A model generated the notes under the pieces. The model did not search any database and was not told the DNA's origin. It was given only the letters and a program-made list of their open reading frames with translations. Positions 1 through 13,810 of a stretch of DNA of 64,000 nt are shown here, piece after piece; the stretch's first letter is position 1, and every line of letters begins with the position of its first letter. The stretch covers positions 124,001 to 188,000 of the forward strand of contig NW_025963610.1 in assembly GCF_910591885.1 (NCBI RefSeq). The letters are read 5' to 3'. Made by a program: the position numbers and the translations under genes. Source of the stretch: Bombus terrestris (taxonomy: Eukaryota; Arthropoda; Insecta; Hymenoptera; Apidae).

Positions 1-500
1 GTCCAACGATGTCCAACGGTGTCCAACGGTGTCCCACGGTGTCCAACGGTGCCCCACGTTGTCCCACGTTGTCCCACGTTGTCCCACGTTGTCCCACGTT
101 GTCCCACGTTGTCCCACGTTGTCCAACGATGTCCAACGGTGTCCCACGTTGTCCCACGTTGTCCCACGTTGTCCCACGTTGTCCCACATTGTCCCACGTT
201 GTCCCACGTTGTCCCACGTTGTCCCACGTTGTCCCACGTTGTCCCACGTTGTCCCACGGTGTCCAACGATGTCCAACGATGTCCAACGGTGTCCCACGAT
301 GTCCAACGATGTCCAACGATGTCCAACGGTGTCCAACGGTTTCCCACGTTGTCCCACGTTGTCCCACGTTGTCCCACGGTGTCCAACGATGTCCAACGGT
401 GTCCCACGTTGTCCAACGGTGTCCCACGTTGTCCCACGTTGTCCCACGTTGTCCCACGTTGTCCCACGATGTCCCACGTTGTCCCACGTTGTCCCACGTT

Positions 501-3500
501 GTCCCAAGTTGTCCCGCGTTGTCCCACGTTGTCCCACGTTGTCCCACGTTGTCCCACGTTGTCCCACGTTGTCCCACGTTGTCCCACGGTGTCCAAGGAT
601 GTCCAACGGTGTCCAACGGTGTCCCACGGTGTCCAACGGTGTCCCACGTTGTACCACGTTGTCCCGCGTTGTCCCACGTTGTCCCACGTTGTCCCACGTT
701 GTCCCACGTTGTCCCACGGTGTCCAACGGTGTCCAACGATGTCCCACGTTGTCCGACGGTGTCCCACGTTGTCCCACGTTGTCCCACGTTGTCCCACGTT
801 GTCCCACGATGTCCCACGTTGTCCCACGTTGTCCCACGTTGTCCCAAGTTGTCCCACGTTGTCCCACGTTGTCCCACGTTGTCCCACGTTGTCCCACGTT
901 GCCCCACGTTGTCCCACGTTGTCCCACGTTGTCCCACGGTGTCCCACGTTGTCCCACGTTGTCCCACGGTGTCCAACGATGTCCAACGGTGTCCCACGTT
1001 GTCCCACGTTGTCCCACGTTGTCCCACGGTGTCCAACGATGTCCAACGGTGTCCCACGTTGTCCAACGGTGTCCCACGTTGTCCCACGTTGTCCCACGGT
1101 GTCCAACGATGTCCAACGGTGTCCCACGTTGTCCAACGGTGTCCCACGTTGTCCCACGTTGTCCCACGTTGTCCCACGTTGTCCCACGATGTCCCACGTT
1201 GTCCCACGTTGTCCCACGTTGTCCCACGGTGTCCAACGATGTCCAACGGTGTCCAACGGTGTCCCACGGTGTCCAACGGTGCCCCACGTTGTCCCACGTT
1301 GTCCCACGTTGTCCCACGTTGTCCCACGTTGTCCCACGTTGTCCCACGTTGTCCAACGATGTCCAACGGTGTCCCACGTTGTCCCACGTTGTCCCACGTT
1401 GTCCCACGTTGTCCCACGTTGTCCCACGTTGTCCCACGTTGTCCCACGTTGTCCCACGTTGTCCCACGTTGTCCCACGTTGTCCCACGGTGTCCAACGAT
1501 GTCCAACGATGTCCAACGGTGTCCCACGATGTCCAACGATGTCCAACGATGTCCAACGGTGTCCAACGGTTTCCCACGTTGTCCCACGTTGTCCCACGTT
1601 GTCCCACGTTGTCCCACGGTGTCCAACGATGTCCCACGTTGTCCCACGTTGTCCAACGGTGTCCCACGTTGTCCCACGTTGTCCCACGTTGTCCCACGTT
1701 GTCCCACGTTGTCCCACGGTGTCCAACGATGTCCAACGGTGTCCAACGGTGTCCCACGGTGTCCAACGGTGTCCCACGTTGTCCCACGTTGTCCCGCGTT
1801 GTCCCACGTTGTCCCACGGTGTCCAACGATGTCCAACGGTGTCCCACGTTGTCCCACGATGTCCCACGTTGTCCCACGTTGTCCCACGTTGTCCCAAGTT
1901 GTCCCGCGTTGTCCCACGTTGTCCCACGTTGTCCCACGTTGTCCCACGTTGTCCCACGTTGTCCCACGTTGTCCCACGGTGTCCAAGGATGTCCAACGGT
2001 GTCCAACGGTGTCCCACGGTGTCCAACGGTGTCCCACGTTGTACCACGTTGTCCCGCGTTGTCCCACGTTGTCCCACGTTGTCCCACGTTGTCCCACGTT
2101 GTCCCACGTTGTCCCACGTTGTCCCACGGTGTCCAACGGTGTCCAACGATGTCCCACGTTGTCCAACGGTGTCCCACGTTGTCCCACGTTGTCCCACGTT
2201 GTCCCACGTTGTCCCACGTTGTCCCACGTTGTCCCACGTTGTCCCACGATGTCCCACGTTGTCCCACGTTGTCCCACGTTGTCCCACGTTGTCCCACGTT
2301 GTCCCACGTTGTCCCACGTTGTCCCACGTTGTCCCACGGTGTCCAACGATGTCCAACGGTGTCCAACGGTGTCCCACGGTGTCCAACGGTGCCCCACGTT
2401 GTCCCACGTTGTCCCACGTTGTCCCACGTTGTCCCACGTTGTCCCACGTTGTCCCACGTTGTCCAACGATGTCCAACGGTGTCCCACGTTGTCCCACGTT
2501 GTCCCACGTTGTCCCACGTTGTCCCACGTTGTCCCACGTTGTCCCACGTTGTCCCACGTTGTCCCACGTTGTCCCACGTTGTCCCACGTTGTCCCACGGT
2601 GTCCAACGATGTCCAACGATGTCCAACGGTGTCCCACGATGTCCAACGATGTCCAACGATGTCCAACGGTGTCCAACGGTTTCCCACGTTGTCCCACGTT
2701 GTCCCACGTTGTCCCACGGTGTCCAACGATGTCCAACGGTGTCCCACGTTGTCCAACGGTGTCCCACGTTGTCCCACGTTGTCCCACGTTGTCCCACGTT
2801 GTCCCACGATGTCCCACGTTGTCCCACGTTGTCCCACGTTGTCCCAAGTTGTCCCGCGTTGTCCCACGTTGTCCCACGTTGTCCCACGTTGTCCCACGTT
2901 GTCCCACGTTGTCCCACGTTGTCCCACGGTGTCCAAGGATGTCCAACGGTGTCCAACGGTGTCCCACGGTGTCCAACGGTGTCCCACGTTGTACCACGTT
3001 GTCCCGCGTTGTCCCACGTTGTCCCACGTTGTCCCACGTTGTCCCACGTTGTCCCACGGTGTCCAACGGTGTCCAACGATGTCCCACGTTGTCCGACGGT
3101 GTCCCACGTTGTCCCACGTTGTCCCACGTTGTCCCACGTTGTCCCACGATGTCCCACGTTGTCCCACGTTGTCCCACGTTGTCCCAAGTTGTCCCACGTT
3201 GTCCCACGTTGTCCCACGTTGTCCCACGTTGTCCCACGTTGCCCCACGTTGTCCCACGTTGTCCCACGTTGTCCCACGTTGTCCCACGTTGTCCCACGTT
3301 GTCCCACGGTGTCCAACGATGTCCAACGGTGTCCAGCGATGTCCAACGGTGTCCCACGATGTCCAACGATGTCCAACGATGTCCAACGTTGTCCAACGGT
3401 GTCCCACGTTGTCCCACGTTGTCCCAGGTTGTCCCACGGTGTCCAACGATGTCCAACGGTGTCCCACGTTGTCCAACGGTGTCCCACGTTGTCCCACGTT

Positions 3501-4970
3501 GTCCCACGTTGTCCCACGTTGTCCCACGTTGTCCCACGATGTCCCACGTTGTCCCACGTTGTCCCACGTTGTCCCACGTTGTCCCACGTTGTCCCACGTT
3601 GTCCCACGTTGTCCCACGTTGTCCCACGTTGTCCCACGGTGTCCAACGATGTCCAACGGTGTCCAACGGTGTCCCACGGTGTCCAACGGTGCCCCACGTT
3701 GTCCCACGTTGTCCCACGTGGTCCCACGTTGTCCCACGTTGTCCCACGTTGTCCCACGTTGTCCAACGATGTCCAACGGTGTCCCACGTTGTCCCACGTT
3801 GTCCCACGTTGTCCCACGTTGTCCCACGTTGTCCCACGTTGTCCCACGTTGTCCCACGTTGTCCCACGTTGTCCCACGTTGTCCCACGTTGTCCCACGTT
3901 GTCCCACGTTGTCCAACGATGTCCAACGGTGTCCCACGTTGTCCCACGTTGTCCCAAGTTGTCCCGCGTTGTCCCACGTTGTCCCACGTTGTCCCACGTT
4001 GTCCCACGTTGTCCCACGTTGTCCCACGTTGTCCCACGGTGTCCAAGGATGTCCAACGGTGTCCAACGGTGTCCCACGGTGTCCAACGGTGTCCCACGTT
4101 GTACCACGTTGTCCCGCGTTGTCCCACGTTGTCCCACGTTGTCCCACGTTGTCCCACGTTGTCCCACGTTGTCCCACGTTGTCCCACGGTGTCCAACGGT
4201 GTCCAACGATGTCCCACGTTGTCCAACGGTGTCCCACGTTGTCCCACGTTGTCCCACGTTGTCCCACGTTGTCCCACGATGTCCCACGTTGTCCCACGTT
4301 GTCCCACGTTGTCCCACGTTGTCCCACGTTGTCCCACGTTGTCCCACGTTGTCCCACGTTGTCCCACGGTGTCCAACGATGTCCAACGGTGTCCAACGGT
4401 GTCCCACGGTGTCCAACGGTGCCCCACGTTGTCCCACGTTGTCCCACGGTGTCCCACGGTGTCCCACGTTGTCCCACGTTGTCCCGCGTTGTCCCACGTT
4501 GTCCCACGTTGTCCCACGTTGTCCCACGGTGTCCAACGATGTCCCACGTTGTCCCACGTTGTCCAACGGTGTCCCACGTTGTCCCACGTTGTCCCACGTT
4601 GTCCCACGTTGTCCCACGTTGTCCCACGGTGTCCAACGATGTCCAACGGTGTCCAACGGTGTCCCACGGTGTCCAACGGTGTCCCACGTTGTCCCACGTT
4701 GTCCCGCGTTGTCCCACGTTGTCCCACGGTGTCCAACGATGTCCAACGGTGTCCCACGTTGTCCCACGATGTCCCACGTTGTCCCACGTTGTCCCACGTT
4801 GTCCCAAGTTGTCCCGCGTTGTCCCACGTTGTCCCACGTTGTCCCACGTTGTCCCACGTTGTCCCACGTTGTCCCACGTTGTCCCACGGTGTCCAAGGAT
4901 GTCCAACGGTGTCCAACGGTGTCCCACGGTGTCCAACGGTGTCCCACGTTGTACCACGTTGTCCCGCGTT
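501..4970. repeat. Five copies of the 170-bp A cassette (block A1)
   Basis: Copies start at 501, 1891, 2841, 3951 and 4801. Unit order in each is: GTCCCAAGTT, GTCCCGCGTT, six CT, CG, GTCCAAGGAT, two AG, CG, AG, CT, GTACCACGTT, GTCCCGCGTT. The distance from GTCCCAAGTT to GTCCAAGGAT is 90 bp and to GTACCACGTT is 150 bp in all five. Start-to-start spacing varies (1390, 950, 1110, 850 bp), so the cassette is conserved inside while the filler between copies changes. A related pair in reversed order, GTCCCGCGTT then GTCCCAAGTT, occurs at 6181 with a different context. GTACCACGTT recurs alone at 6801. Confidence 0.92.
3381..3390. repeat. Rare A5-T9 unit GTCCAACGTT
   Basis: This unit combines A at position 5 with T at position 9, an uncommon pairing. 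It creates an AACGTT palindrome. The same unit in the same context lies at 19741 in block A2, offset 16,360, so it predates the A1/A2 duplication. Other examples noted are at 12241, 16491, 20021, 24231, 28751, 30971, 32051, 36321 and 39221. Confidence 0.9.
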
Positions 4971-7010
4971 GTCCCACGTTGTCCCACGTTGTCCCACGTT
5001 GTCCCACGTTGTCCCACGTTGTCCCACGTTGTCCCACGGTGTCCAACGGTGTCCAACGATGTCCCACGTTGTCCAACGGTGTCCCACGTTGTCCCACGTT
5101 GTCCCACGTTGTCCCACGTTGTCCCACGATGTCCCACGTTGTCCCACGTTGTCCCACGTTGTCCCAAGTTGTCCCACGTTGTCCCACGTTGTCCCACGTT
5201 GTCCCACGTTGTCCCACGTTGTCCCACGTTGTCCCACGTTGTCCCACGGTGTCCAACGATGTCCAACGGTGTCCAACGGTGTCCCACGGTGTCCAACGGT
5301 GTCCCACGTTGTCCCACGTTGTCCCGCGTTGTCCCACGTTGTCCCACGTTGTCCCACGTTGTCCCACGGTGTCCAACGATGTCCCACGTTGTCCCACGTT
5401 GTCCAACGGTGTCCCACGTTGTCCCACGTTGTCCCACGTTGTCCCACGTTGTCCCACGTTGTCCAACGGTGTCCAACGATGTCCAACGGTGTCCAACGGT
5501 GTCCCACGGTGTCCAACGGTGTCCCACGTTGTCCCACGTTGTCCCGCGTTGTCCCACGTTGTCCCACGGTGTCCAACGATGTCCAACGGTGTCCAACGGT
5601 GTCCCACGGTGTCCAACGGTGTCCCACGTTGTCCCACGTTGTCCCACGTTGTCCCACGTTGTCCCACGTTGTCCCACGTTGTCCAACGATGTCCAACGGT
5701 GTCCCACGTTGTCCCACGTTGTCCCACGTTGTCCCACGTTGTCCCACGTTGTCCCACGTTGTCCCACGTTGTCCCACGTTGTCCCACGTTGTCCCACGTT
5801 GTCCCACGGTGTCCAACGATGTCCAACGATGTCCAACGGTGTCCCACGATGTCCAACGATGTCCAACGATGTCCAACGGTGTCCAACGGTGTCCCACGTT
5901 GTCCCACGTTGTCCCACGTTGTCCCACGGTGTCCAACGATGTCCAACGGTGTCCCACGTTGTCCAACGGTGTCCCACGTTGTCCCAAGTTGTCCCACGTT
6001 GTCCCACGTTGTCCCACGATGTCCCACGTTGTCCCACGTTGTCCCACGTTGTCCCAAGTTGTCCCACGTTGTCCCACGTTGTCCCACGTTGTCCCACGTT
6101 GTCCCACGGTGTCCAACGATGTCCAACGGTGTCCAACGGTGTCCCACGGTGTCCAACGGTGTCCCACGTTGTCCCACGTTGTCCCGCGTTGTCCCAAGTT
6201 GTCCCACGTTGTCCCACGTTGTCCCACGTTGTCCCACGATGTCCCACGTTGTCCCACGTTGTCCCACGTTGTCCCACGTTGTCCCACGTTGTCCCACGTT
6301 GTCCCACGTTGTCCCACGTTGTCCCACGTTGTCCCACGTTGTCCCACGTTGTCCCACGTTGTCCCACGTTGTCCCACGTTGTCCCACGTTGTCCCACGTT
6401 GTCCCACGGTGTCCAACGATGTCCAACGATGTCCAACGGTGTCCCACGATGTCCAACGATGTCCATCGATGTCCAACGGTGTCCAACGGTTTCCCACGTT
6501 GTCCCACGTTGTCCCACGTTGTCCCACGGTGTCCAACGATGTCCAACGGTGTCCCACGTTGTCCAACGGTGTCCCACGTTGTCCCACGTTGTCCCACGTT
6601 GTCCCACGTTGTCCCACGATGTCCCACGTTGTCCCACGTTGTCCCACGTTGTCCCAAGTTGTCCCACGTTGTCCCACGTTGTCCCACGGTGTCCAACGGT
6701 GTCCAACGATGTCCCACGTTGTCCCACGTTGTCCCACGGTGTCCAACGATGTCCAACGGTGTCCAACGGTGTCCCACGGTGTCCAACGGTGTCCCACGTT
6801 GTACCACGTTGTCCCGCGTTGTCCCACGTTGTCCCACGTTGTCCCACGTTGTCCCACGTTGTCCCACGTTGTCCCACGTTGTCCCACGATGTCCCACGGT
6901 GTCCCACGTTGTCCCACGTTGTCCCACGTTGTCCCACGTTGTCCCACGTTGTCCCACGTTGTCCCACGTTGTCCCACGTTGTCCCACGTTGTCCCACGTT
7001 GTCCCACGTT

Positions 7011-7020
7011 GACCCACGTT
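7011..7020 (+). repeat. Variant unit GACCCACGTT, creates a + strand TGA
   Basis: T2 is changed to A, giving a TGA at 7010-7012 that closes one of the three otherwise open forward frames. The identical variant sits at 23641, offset 16,630, matching the A1-to-A2 offset there. It is a duplicated point mutation, not a gene end. Confidence 0.95.
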
Positions 7021-7400
7021 GTCCCACGTTGTCCCACGTTGTCCCACGTTGTCCCACGGTGTCCAACGGTGTCCAACGATGTCCCACGTTGTCCCACGTT
7101 GTCCCACGTTGTCCCACGTTGTCCCACGATGTCCCACGTTGTCCCACGTTGTCCCACGTTGTCCCACGGTGTCCAACGATGTCCAACGGTGTCCAGCGAT
7201 GTCCAACGGTGTCCCACGTTGTCCAACGGTGTCCCACGTTGTCCAACGGTGTCCCACGTTGTCCAACGGTGTCCCACGTTGTCCCACGTTGTCCCACGTT
7301 GTCCCACGATGTCCCACGTTGTCCCACGTTGTCCCACGTTGTCCCACGTTGTCCCACGTTGTCCCACGTTGTCCCACGTTGTCCCACGTTGTCCCACGGT

Positions 7401-7420
7401 GTCCAACGCTGTCCAACGCT
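7401..7420. repeat. Adjacent pair of the rare unit GTCCAACGCT
   Basis: Two neighbouring units carry the same rare C at position 9. The counterpart in B2 (24011-24030) has AA then GTCCATCGGT, so the pair is private to B1. A single-unit duplication or conversion is the simplest reading. Confidence 0.85.
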
Positions 7421-10240
7421 GTCCAACGGTGTCCCACGGTGTCCAACGGTGTCCCACGTTGTCCCACGTTGTCCCACGTTGTCCCACGTTGTCCCACGTT
7501 GTCCCACGTTGTCCAACGATGTCCAACGGTGTCCCACGTTTTCCCACGTTGTTCCATGGTTTCCCACGTTGTCCCACGTTGTCCCACGTTGTCCCACGGT
7601 GTCCCACGTTGTCCCACGTTGTCCCACGTTGTCCCACGTTGTCCCACGTTGTCCCACGTTGTCCCACGTTGTCCCACGTTGTCCCACGTTGTCCCACGTT
7701 GTCCCACGGTGTCCAACGGTGTCCAACGATGTCCCACGTTGTCCCACGTTGTCCCACGTTGTCCCACGTTGTCCCACGATGTCCCACGTTGTCCCACGTT
7801 GTCCCACGTTGTCCCACGTTGTCCCACGTTGTCCCACGTTGTCCCACGTTGTCCCACGTTGTCCCACGTTGTCCCACGTTGTCCCACGGTGTCCAACGAT
7901 GTCCAACGGTGTCCAGCGATGTCCAACGGTGTCCCACGTTGTCCCACGTTTTCCCACGTTGTCCCACGTTGTCCCACGGTGTCCAACGATGTCCAACGAT
8001 GTCCAACGGTGTCCCACGTTGTCCCACGTTGTTCCATGGTTTCCCACGTTGTCCCACGTTGTCCCACGTTGTCCCACGGTGTCCAACGATGTCCAACGGT
8101 GTCCAACGGTGTCCAACGGTGTCCAACGGTGTCCCACGTTGTCCCACGTTGTCCCGCGTTGTCCCACGTTGTCCCACGTTGTCCCACGATGTCCCACGTT
8201 GTCCCACGTTGTCCCACGTTGTCCCACGGTGTCCAACGATGTCCAACGGTGTCCCACGTTGTCCAACGGTGTCCCACGTTGTCCCACGTTGTCCCACGTT
8301 GTCCCACGTTGTCCCACGATGTCCCACGTTGTCCCACGTTGTCCCACGTTGTCCCACGTTGTCCCACGTTGTCCCACGTTGTCCCACGTTGTCCCACGTT
8401 GTCCCACGGTGTCCAACGATGTCCAACGGTGTCCAACGGTGTCCCACGGTGTCCAACGATGTCCCACGTTGTCCCACGTTGTCCCACGTTGTCCCACGTT
8501 GTCCCACGTTGTCCCACGTTGTCCCACGTTGTCCCACGTTGTCCCACGTTGTCCCACGTTGTCCCACGTTGTCCCACGTTGTCCCACGTTGTCCCACGTT
8601 GTCCCACGTTGTCCCACGTTGTCCCACGTTGTCCCACGTTGTCCCACGGTGTCCAACGGTGTCCAACGATGTCCCACGTTGTCCCACGTTGTCCCACGTT
8701 GTCCCACGTTGTCCCACGATGTCCCACGTTGTCCCACGTTGTCCCACGTTGTCCCACGTTGTCCCACGTTGTCCCACGTTGTCCCACGTTGTCCCACGTT
8801 GTCCCACGTTGTCCCACGTTGTCCCACGTTGTCCCACGGTGTCCAACGATGTCCAACGGTGTCCAGCGATGTCCAACGGTGTCCCACGTTGTCCCACGTT
8901 TTCCCACGTTGTCCCACGTTGTCCCACGGTGTCCAACGATGTCCAACGATGTCCAACGGTGTCCCACGTTGTCCCACGTTGTTCCATGGTTTCCCACGTT
9001 GTCCCACGTTGTCCCACGTTGTCCCACGGTGTCCAACGATGTCCAACGGTGTCCAACGGTGTCCAACGGTGTCCAACGGTGTCCCACGTTGTCCCACGTT
9101 GTCCCGCGTTGTCCCACGTTGTCCCACGTTGTCCCACGATGTCCCACGTTGTCCCACGTTGTCCCACGTTGTCCCACGGTGTCCAACGATGTCCAACGGT
9201 GTCCCACGTTGTCCAACGGTGTCCCACGTTGTCCCACGTTGTCCCACGTTGTCCCACGTTGTCCCACGATGTCCCACGTTGTCCCACGTTGTCCCACGTT
9301 GTCCCACGTTGTCCCACGTTGTCCCACGTTGTCCCACGTTGTCCCACGTTGTCCCACGGTGTCCAACGATGTCCAACGGTGTCCAACGGTGTCCCACGGT
9401 GTCCAACGATGTCCCACGTTGTCCCACGTTGTCCCACGTTGTCCCACGTTGTCCCACGTTGTCCCACGTTGTCCCACGTTGTCCAACGATGTCCAACGGT
9501 GTCCCACGTTGTCCCACGTTGTTCCATGGTTTCCCACGTTGTCCCACGTTGTCCCACGTTGTCCCACGGTGTCCAACGATGTCCAACGGTGTCCAACGGT
9601 GTCCAACGGTGTCCAACGGTGTCCAACGGTGTCCCACGTTGTCCCACGTTGTCCCACGTTGTCCCACGGTGTCCAACGATGTCCAACGGTGTCCCACGTT
9701 GTCCCACGTTGTCCCACGTTGTCCCACGTTGTCCCACGTTGTCCCACGTTGTCCCACGTTGTCCCACGTTGTCCCACGGTGTCCAACGGTGTCCAACGAT
9801 GTCCCACGTTGTCCCACGTTGTCCCACGTTGTCCCACGTTGTCCCACGATGTCCCACGTTGTCCCACGTTGTCCCACGTTGTCCCACGTTGTCCCACGTT
9901 GTCCCACGTTGTCCCACGTTGTCCCACGTTGTCCCACGTTGTCCCACGTTGTCCCACGTTGTCCCACGGTGTCCAACGATGTCCAACGGTGTCCAGCGAT
10001 GTCCAACGGTGTCCCACGTTGTCCCACGTTTTCCCACGTTGTCCCACGTTGTCCCACGGTGTCCAACGATGTCCAACGATGTCCAACGGTGTCCCACGTT
10101 GTCCCACGTTGTTCCATGGTTTCCCACGTTGTCCCACGTTGTCCCACGTTGTCCCACGGTGTCCAACGATGTCCAACGGTGTCCAACGGTGTCCAACGGT
10201 GTCCAACGGTGTCCCACGTTGTCCCACGTTGTCCCGCGTT

Positions 10241-10280
10241 GTCCCACGCTGTCCCACGCTGTCCCACGATGTCCCACGCT
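10241..10280. repeat. Cluster of GTCCCACGCT units
   Basis: GTCCCACGCT occurs at 10241, 10251 and 10271, with CA at 10261. The B2 counterpart keeps only one, at 26861 (offset 16,590 from 10271). Either B1 gained two copies locally or B2 lost them. Isolated copies of the unit are at 16051 and 34801. Confidence 0.85.
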
Positions 10281-11120
10281 GTCCCACGTTGTCCCACGTT
10301 GTCCCACGGTGTCCAACGATGTCCAACGGTGTCCCACGTTGTCCAACGGTGTCCCACGTTGTCCCACGTTGTCCCACGTTGTCCCACGTTGTCCCACGTT
10401 GTCCCACGATGTCCCACGTTGTCCCACGTTGTCCCACGTTGTCCCACGTTGTCCCACGTTGTCCCACGTTGTCCCACGTTGTCCCACGTTGTCCCACGGT
10501 GTCCAACGATGTCCAACGGTGTCCAACGGTGTCCCACGGTGTCCAACGATGTCCCACGTTGTCCCACGTTGTCCCACGTTGTCCCACGTTGTCCCACGTT
10601 GTCCCACGTTGTCCCACGTTGTCCCACGTTGTCCAACGATGTCCAACGGTGTCCCACGTTGTCCCACGTTGTTCCATGGTTTCCCACGTTGTCCCACGTT
10701 GTCCCACGTTGTCCCACGGTGTCCAACGATGTCCAACGGTGTCCAACGGTGTCCAACGGTGTCCAACGGTGTCCAACGGTGTCCCACGTTGTCCCACGTT
10801 GTCCCACGTTGTCCCACGGTGTCCAACGATGTCCAACGGTGTCCCACGTTGTCCCACGTTGTCCCACGTTGTCCCACGTTGTCCCACGTTGTCCCACGTT
10901 GTCCCACGTTGTCCCACGTTGTCCCACGTTGTCCCACGTTGTCCCACGGTGTCCAACGATGTCCAACGGTGTCCAGCGATGTCCAACGGTGTCCCACGTT
11001 GTCCCACGTTTTCCCACGTTGTCCCACGTTGTCCCACGGTGTCCAACGATGTCCAACGATGTCCAACGGTGTCCCACGTTGTCCCACGTTGTTCCATGGT
11101 TTCCCACGTTGTCCCACGTT

Positions 11121-11130
11121 GTCTCACGTT
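11121..11130 (-). repeat. Variant unit GTCTCACGTT, creates a - strand TGA
   Basis: C4 is changed to T, giving TGA on the minus strand (complement of 11124-11126). The same unit follows a B cassette at 27411, 27611 and 30911. It also occurs at 33191 in another context, probably an independent mutation, since the matching site at 29911 is CT. Confidence 0.93.
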
Positions 11131-13100
11131 GTCCCACGGTGTCCAACGATGTCCAACGGTGTCCAACGGTGTCCAACGGTGTCCAACGGTGTCCCACGTT
11201 GTCCCACGTTGTCCCACGTTGTCCCACGATGTCCCACGTTGTCCCACGTTGTCCCACGTTGTCCCACGTTGTCCCACGATGTCCCACGTTGTCCCACGTT
11301 GTCCCACGTTGTCCCACGTTGTCCGACGTTGTCCCACGTTGTCCCACGTTGTCCCACGTTGTCCCACGTTGTCCCACGTTGTCCCACGTTGTCCCACGGT
11401 GTCCAACGATGTCCAACGGTGTCCAACGGTGTCCCACGTTGTCCCACGTTGTCCCACGTTGTCCCACGTTGTCCCACGTTGTCCCACGTTGTCCCACGTT
11501 GTCCCACGTTGTCCAACGATGTCCAACGGTGTCCCACGTTGTCCCACGTTGTGCCACGTTGTCCCACGTTGTCCCACGTTGTCCCACGTTGTCCCACGTT
11601 GTCCCACGTTGTCCCACGTTGTCCCACGTTGTCCCACGTTGTCCCACGTTGTCCCACGTTGTCCCACGTTGTCCCACGGTGTCCAACGATGTCCAACGAT
11701 GTCCAACGGTGTCCCACGTTGTCCCACGTTGTTCCATGGTTTCCCACGTTGTCCCACGTTGTCCCACGTTGTCCCACGGTGTCCAACGATGTCCAACGGT
11801 GTCCAACGGTGTCCAACGGTGTCCAACGGTGTCCCACGTTGTCCCACGTTGTCCCACGTTGTCCCACGTTGTCCCACGATGTCCCACGTTGTCCCACGTT
11901 GTCCCACGTTGTCCCACGATGTCCCACGTTGTCCCACGTTGTCCCACGTTGTCCCACGTTGTCCCACGATGTCCCACGTTGTCCCACGTTGTCCCACGTT
12001 GTCCCACGTTGTCCCACGGTGTCCAACGATGTCCAACGGTGTCCAACGGTGTCCCACGGTGTCCAACGGTGTCCCACGTTGTCCCACGTTGTCCCACGTT
12101 GTCCCACGTTGTCCCACGTTGTCCCACGATGTCCCACGTTGTCCCACGTTGTCCGACGTTGTCCCACGTTGTCCCACGTTGTCCCACGTTGTCCCACGGT
12201 GTCCAACGATGTCCAACGATGTCCAACGGTGTCCCACGTTGTCCAACGTTGTTCCATGGTTTCCCACGTTGTCCCACGTTGTCCCACGTTGTCCCACGGT
12301 GTCCAACGATGTCCAACGGTGTCCAACGGTGTCCAACGGTGTCCAACGGTGTCCCACGTTGTCCCACGTTGTCCCACGTTGTCCCACGTTGTCCCACGTT
12401 GTCCCACGATGTCCCACGTTGTCCCACGTTGTCCCACGTTGTCCCACGATGTCCCACGTTGTCCCACGTTGTCCCACGTTGTCCCACGTTGTCCCACGAT
12501 GTCCCACGTTGTCCCACGTTGTCCCACGTTGTCCCACGTTGTCCGACGTTGTCCCACGTTGTCCCACGTTGTCCCACGTTGTCCCACGGTGTCCAACGAT
12601 GTCCAACGATGTCCAACGGTGTCCCACGTTGTCCCACGTTGTTCCATGGTTTCCCACGTTGTCCCACGTTGTCCCACGTTGTCCCACGGTGTCCATCGAT
12701 GTCCAACGGTGTCCAACGGTGTCCAACGGTGTCCAACGGTGTCCCACGTTGTCCCACGTTGTCCCACGTTGTCCCACGTTGTCCCACGTTGTCCCACGAT
12801 GTCCCACGTTGTCCCACGTTGTCCCACGTTGTCCCACGATGTCCCACGTTGTCCCACGTTGTCCCACGTTGTCCCACGTTGTCCCACGATGTCCCACGTT
12901 GTCCCACGTTGTCCCACGTTGTCCCACGTTGTCCCACGTTGTCCCACGGTGTCCAACGATGTCCAACGGTGTCCAACGGTGTCCCACGGTGTCCAACGGT
13001 GTCCCACGTTGTCCCACGTTGTCCCACGTTGTCCCACGTTGTCCCACGTTGTCCCACGATGTCCCACGTTGTCCCACGTTGTCCCACGTTGTCCCACGTT

Positions 13101-13390
13101 GTCCCACGGTGTCCAACGATGTCCAACGGTGTCCAACGGTGTCCAACGGTGTCCAACGATGTCCAACGATGTCCAACGATGTCCAACGGTGTCCAACGAT
13201 GTCCAAGGATGTCCAACGGTGTCCCACGATGTCCAACGATGTCCAACGATGTCCAACGGTGTCCAACGATGTCCAACGGTGTCCAACGATGTCCAACGAT
13301 GTCCAACGGTGTCCCACGATGTCCAACGATGTCCAACGATGTCCAACGGTGTCCAACGGTGTCCAACGGTGTCCCACGGTGTCCAACGGT
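13101..13390. repeat. A5-rich island (AA/AG units), copy 1
   Basis: Of 29 consecutive units nearly all are AA or AG, with CG at the ends, CA at 13221 and 13311, and GTCCAAGGAT at 13201. No CT unit occurs. On the minus strand the GGG of each unit becomes GG, so this is the longest stretch in B1 where the regular G-triplet pattern is broken. Copies lie at 29621-29910 and 32901-33190. Confidence 0.9.
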
Positions 13391-13800
13391 GTCCCACGTT
13401 GTCCCACGTTGTCCCACGTTGTCCCACGTTGTCCCACGATGTCCCACGTTGTCCAACGGTGTCCAACGGTGTCCAACGATGTCCAACGATGTCCAACGGT
13501 GTCCCACGATGTCCAACGATGTCCAACGATGTCCAACGGTGTCCCACGTTGTCCCACGTTGTCCCACGTTGTCCCACGTTGTCCCACGTTGTCCCACGGT
13601 GTCCAACGATGTCCAACGGTGTCCCACGTTGTCCAACGGTGTCCCACGTTGTCCCACGTTGTCCCACGTTGTCCCACGTTGTCCCACGTTGTCCCACGGT
13701 GTCCCACGTTGTCCCACGTTGTCCCACGTTGTCCCACGTTGTCCCACGTTGTCCCACGTTGTCCCACGTTGTCCCACGTTGTCCCACGGTGTCCAACGAT

Positions 13801-13810
13801 GTCCAACTGT
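13801..13810. repeat. Marker unit GTCCAACTGT
   Basis: G8 is changed to T, destroying the CpG. The only other copy I found is at 33601, offset 19,800. No copy lies near 30300, where the 16,520 offset would place it, so the first 3.3-kb repeat in B2 stops short of this site. Confidence 0.9.

Larger units (their letters stand above)
1..7380. repeat. Block A1, first copy of the A-type higher-order block
   Basis: This block is recognised by a repeated 170-bp cassette and by rare units GTCCCAAGTT, GTCCCGCGTT, GTCCAAGGAT, GTACCACGTT, GCCCCACGTT (901, 3241) and GTCCGACGGT (751, 3091). The unit GTTCCATGGT, frequent elsewhere, is absent. Markers match block A2 at an offset of 16,360 from about 351 to 3900, 16,550 from 3951 to 5541, and 16,630 from about 6181 to 7011. 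The jumps mean A2 has 190 bp more than A1 near 3900-3950 and 80 bp more between 5541 and 6181. The homology begins at 351: position 341 is TTCCCACGTT here but AG at 16701. The right edge (about 7380) is approximate. Confidence 0.85.
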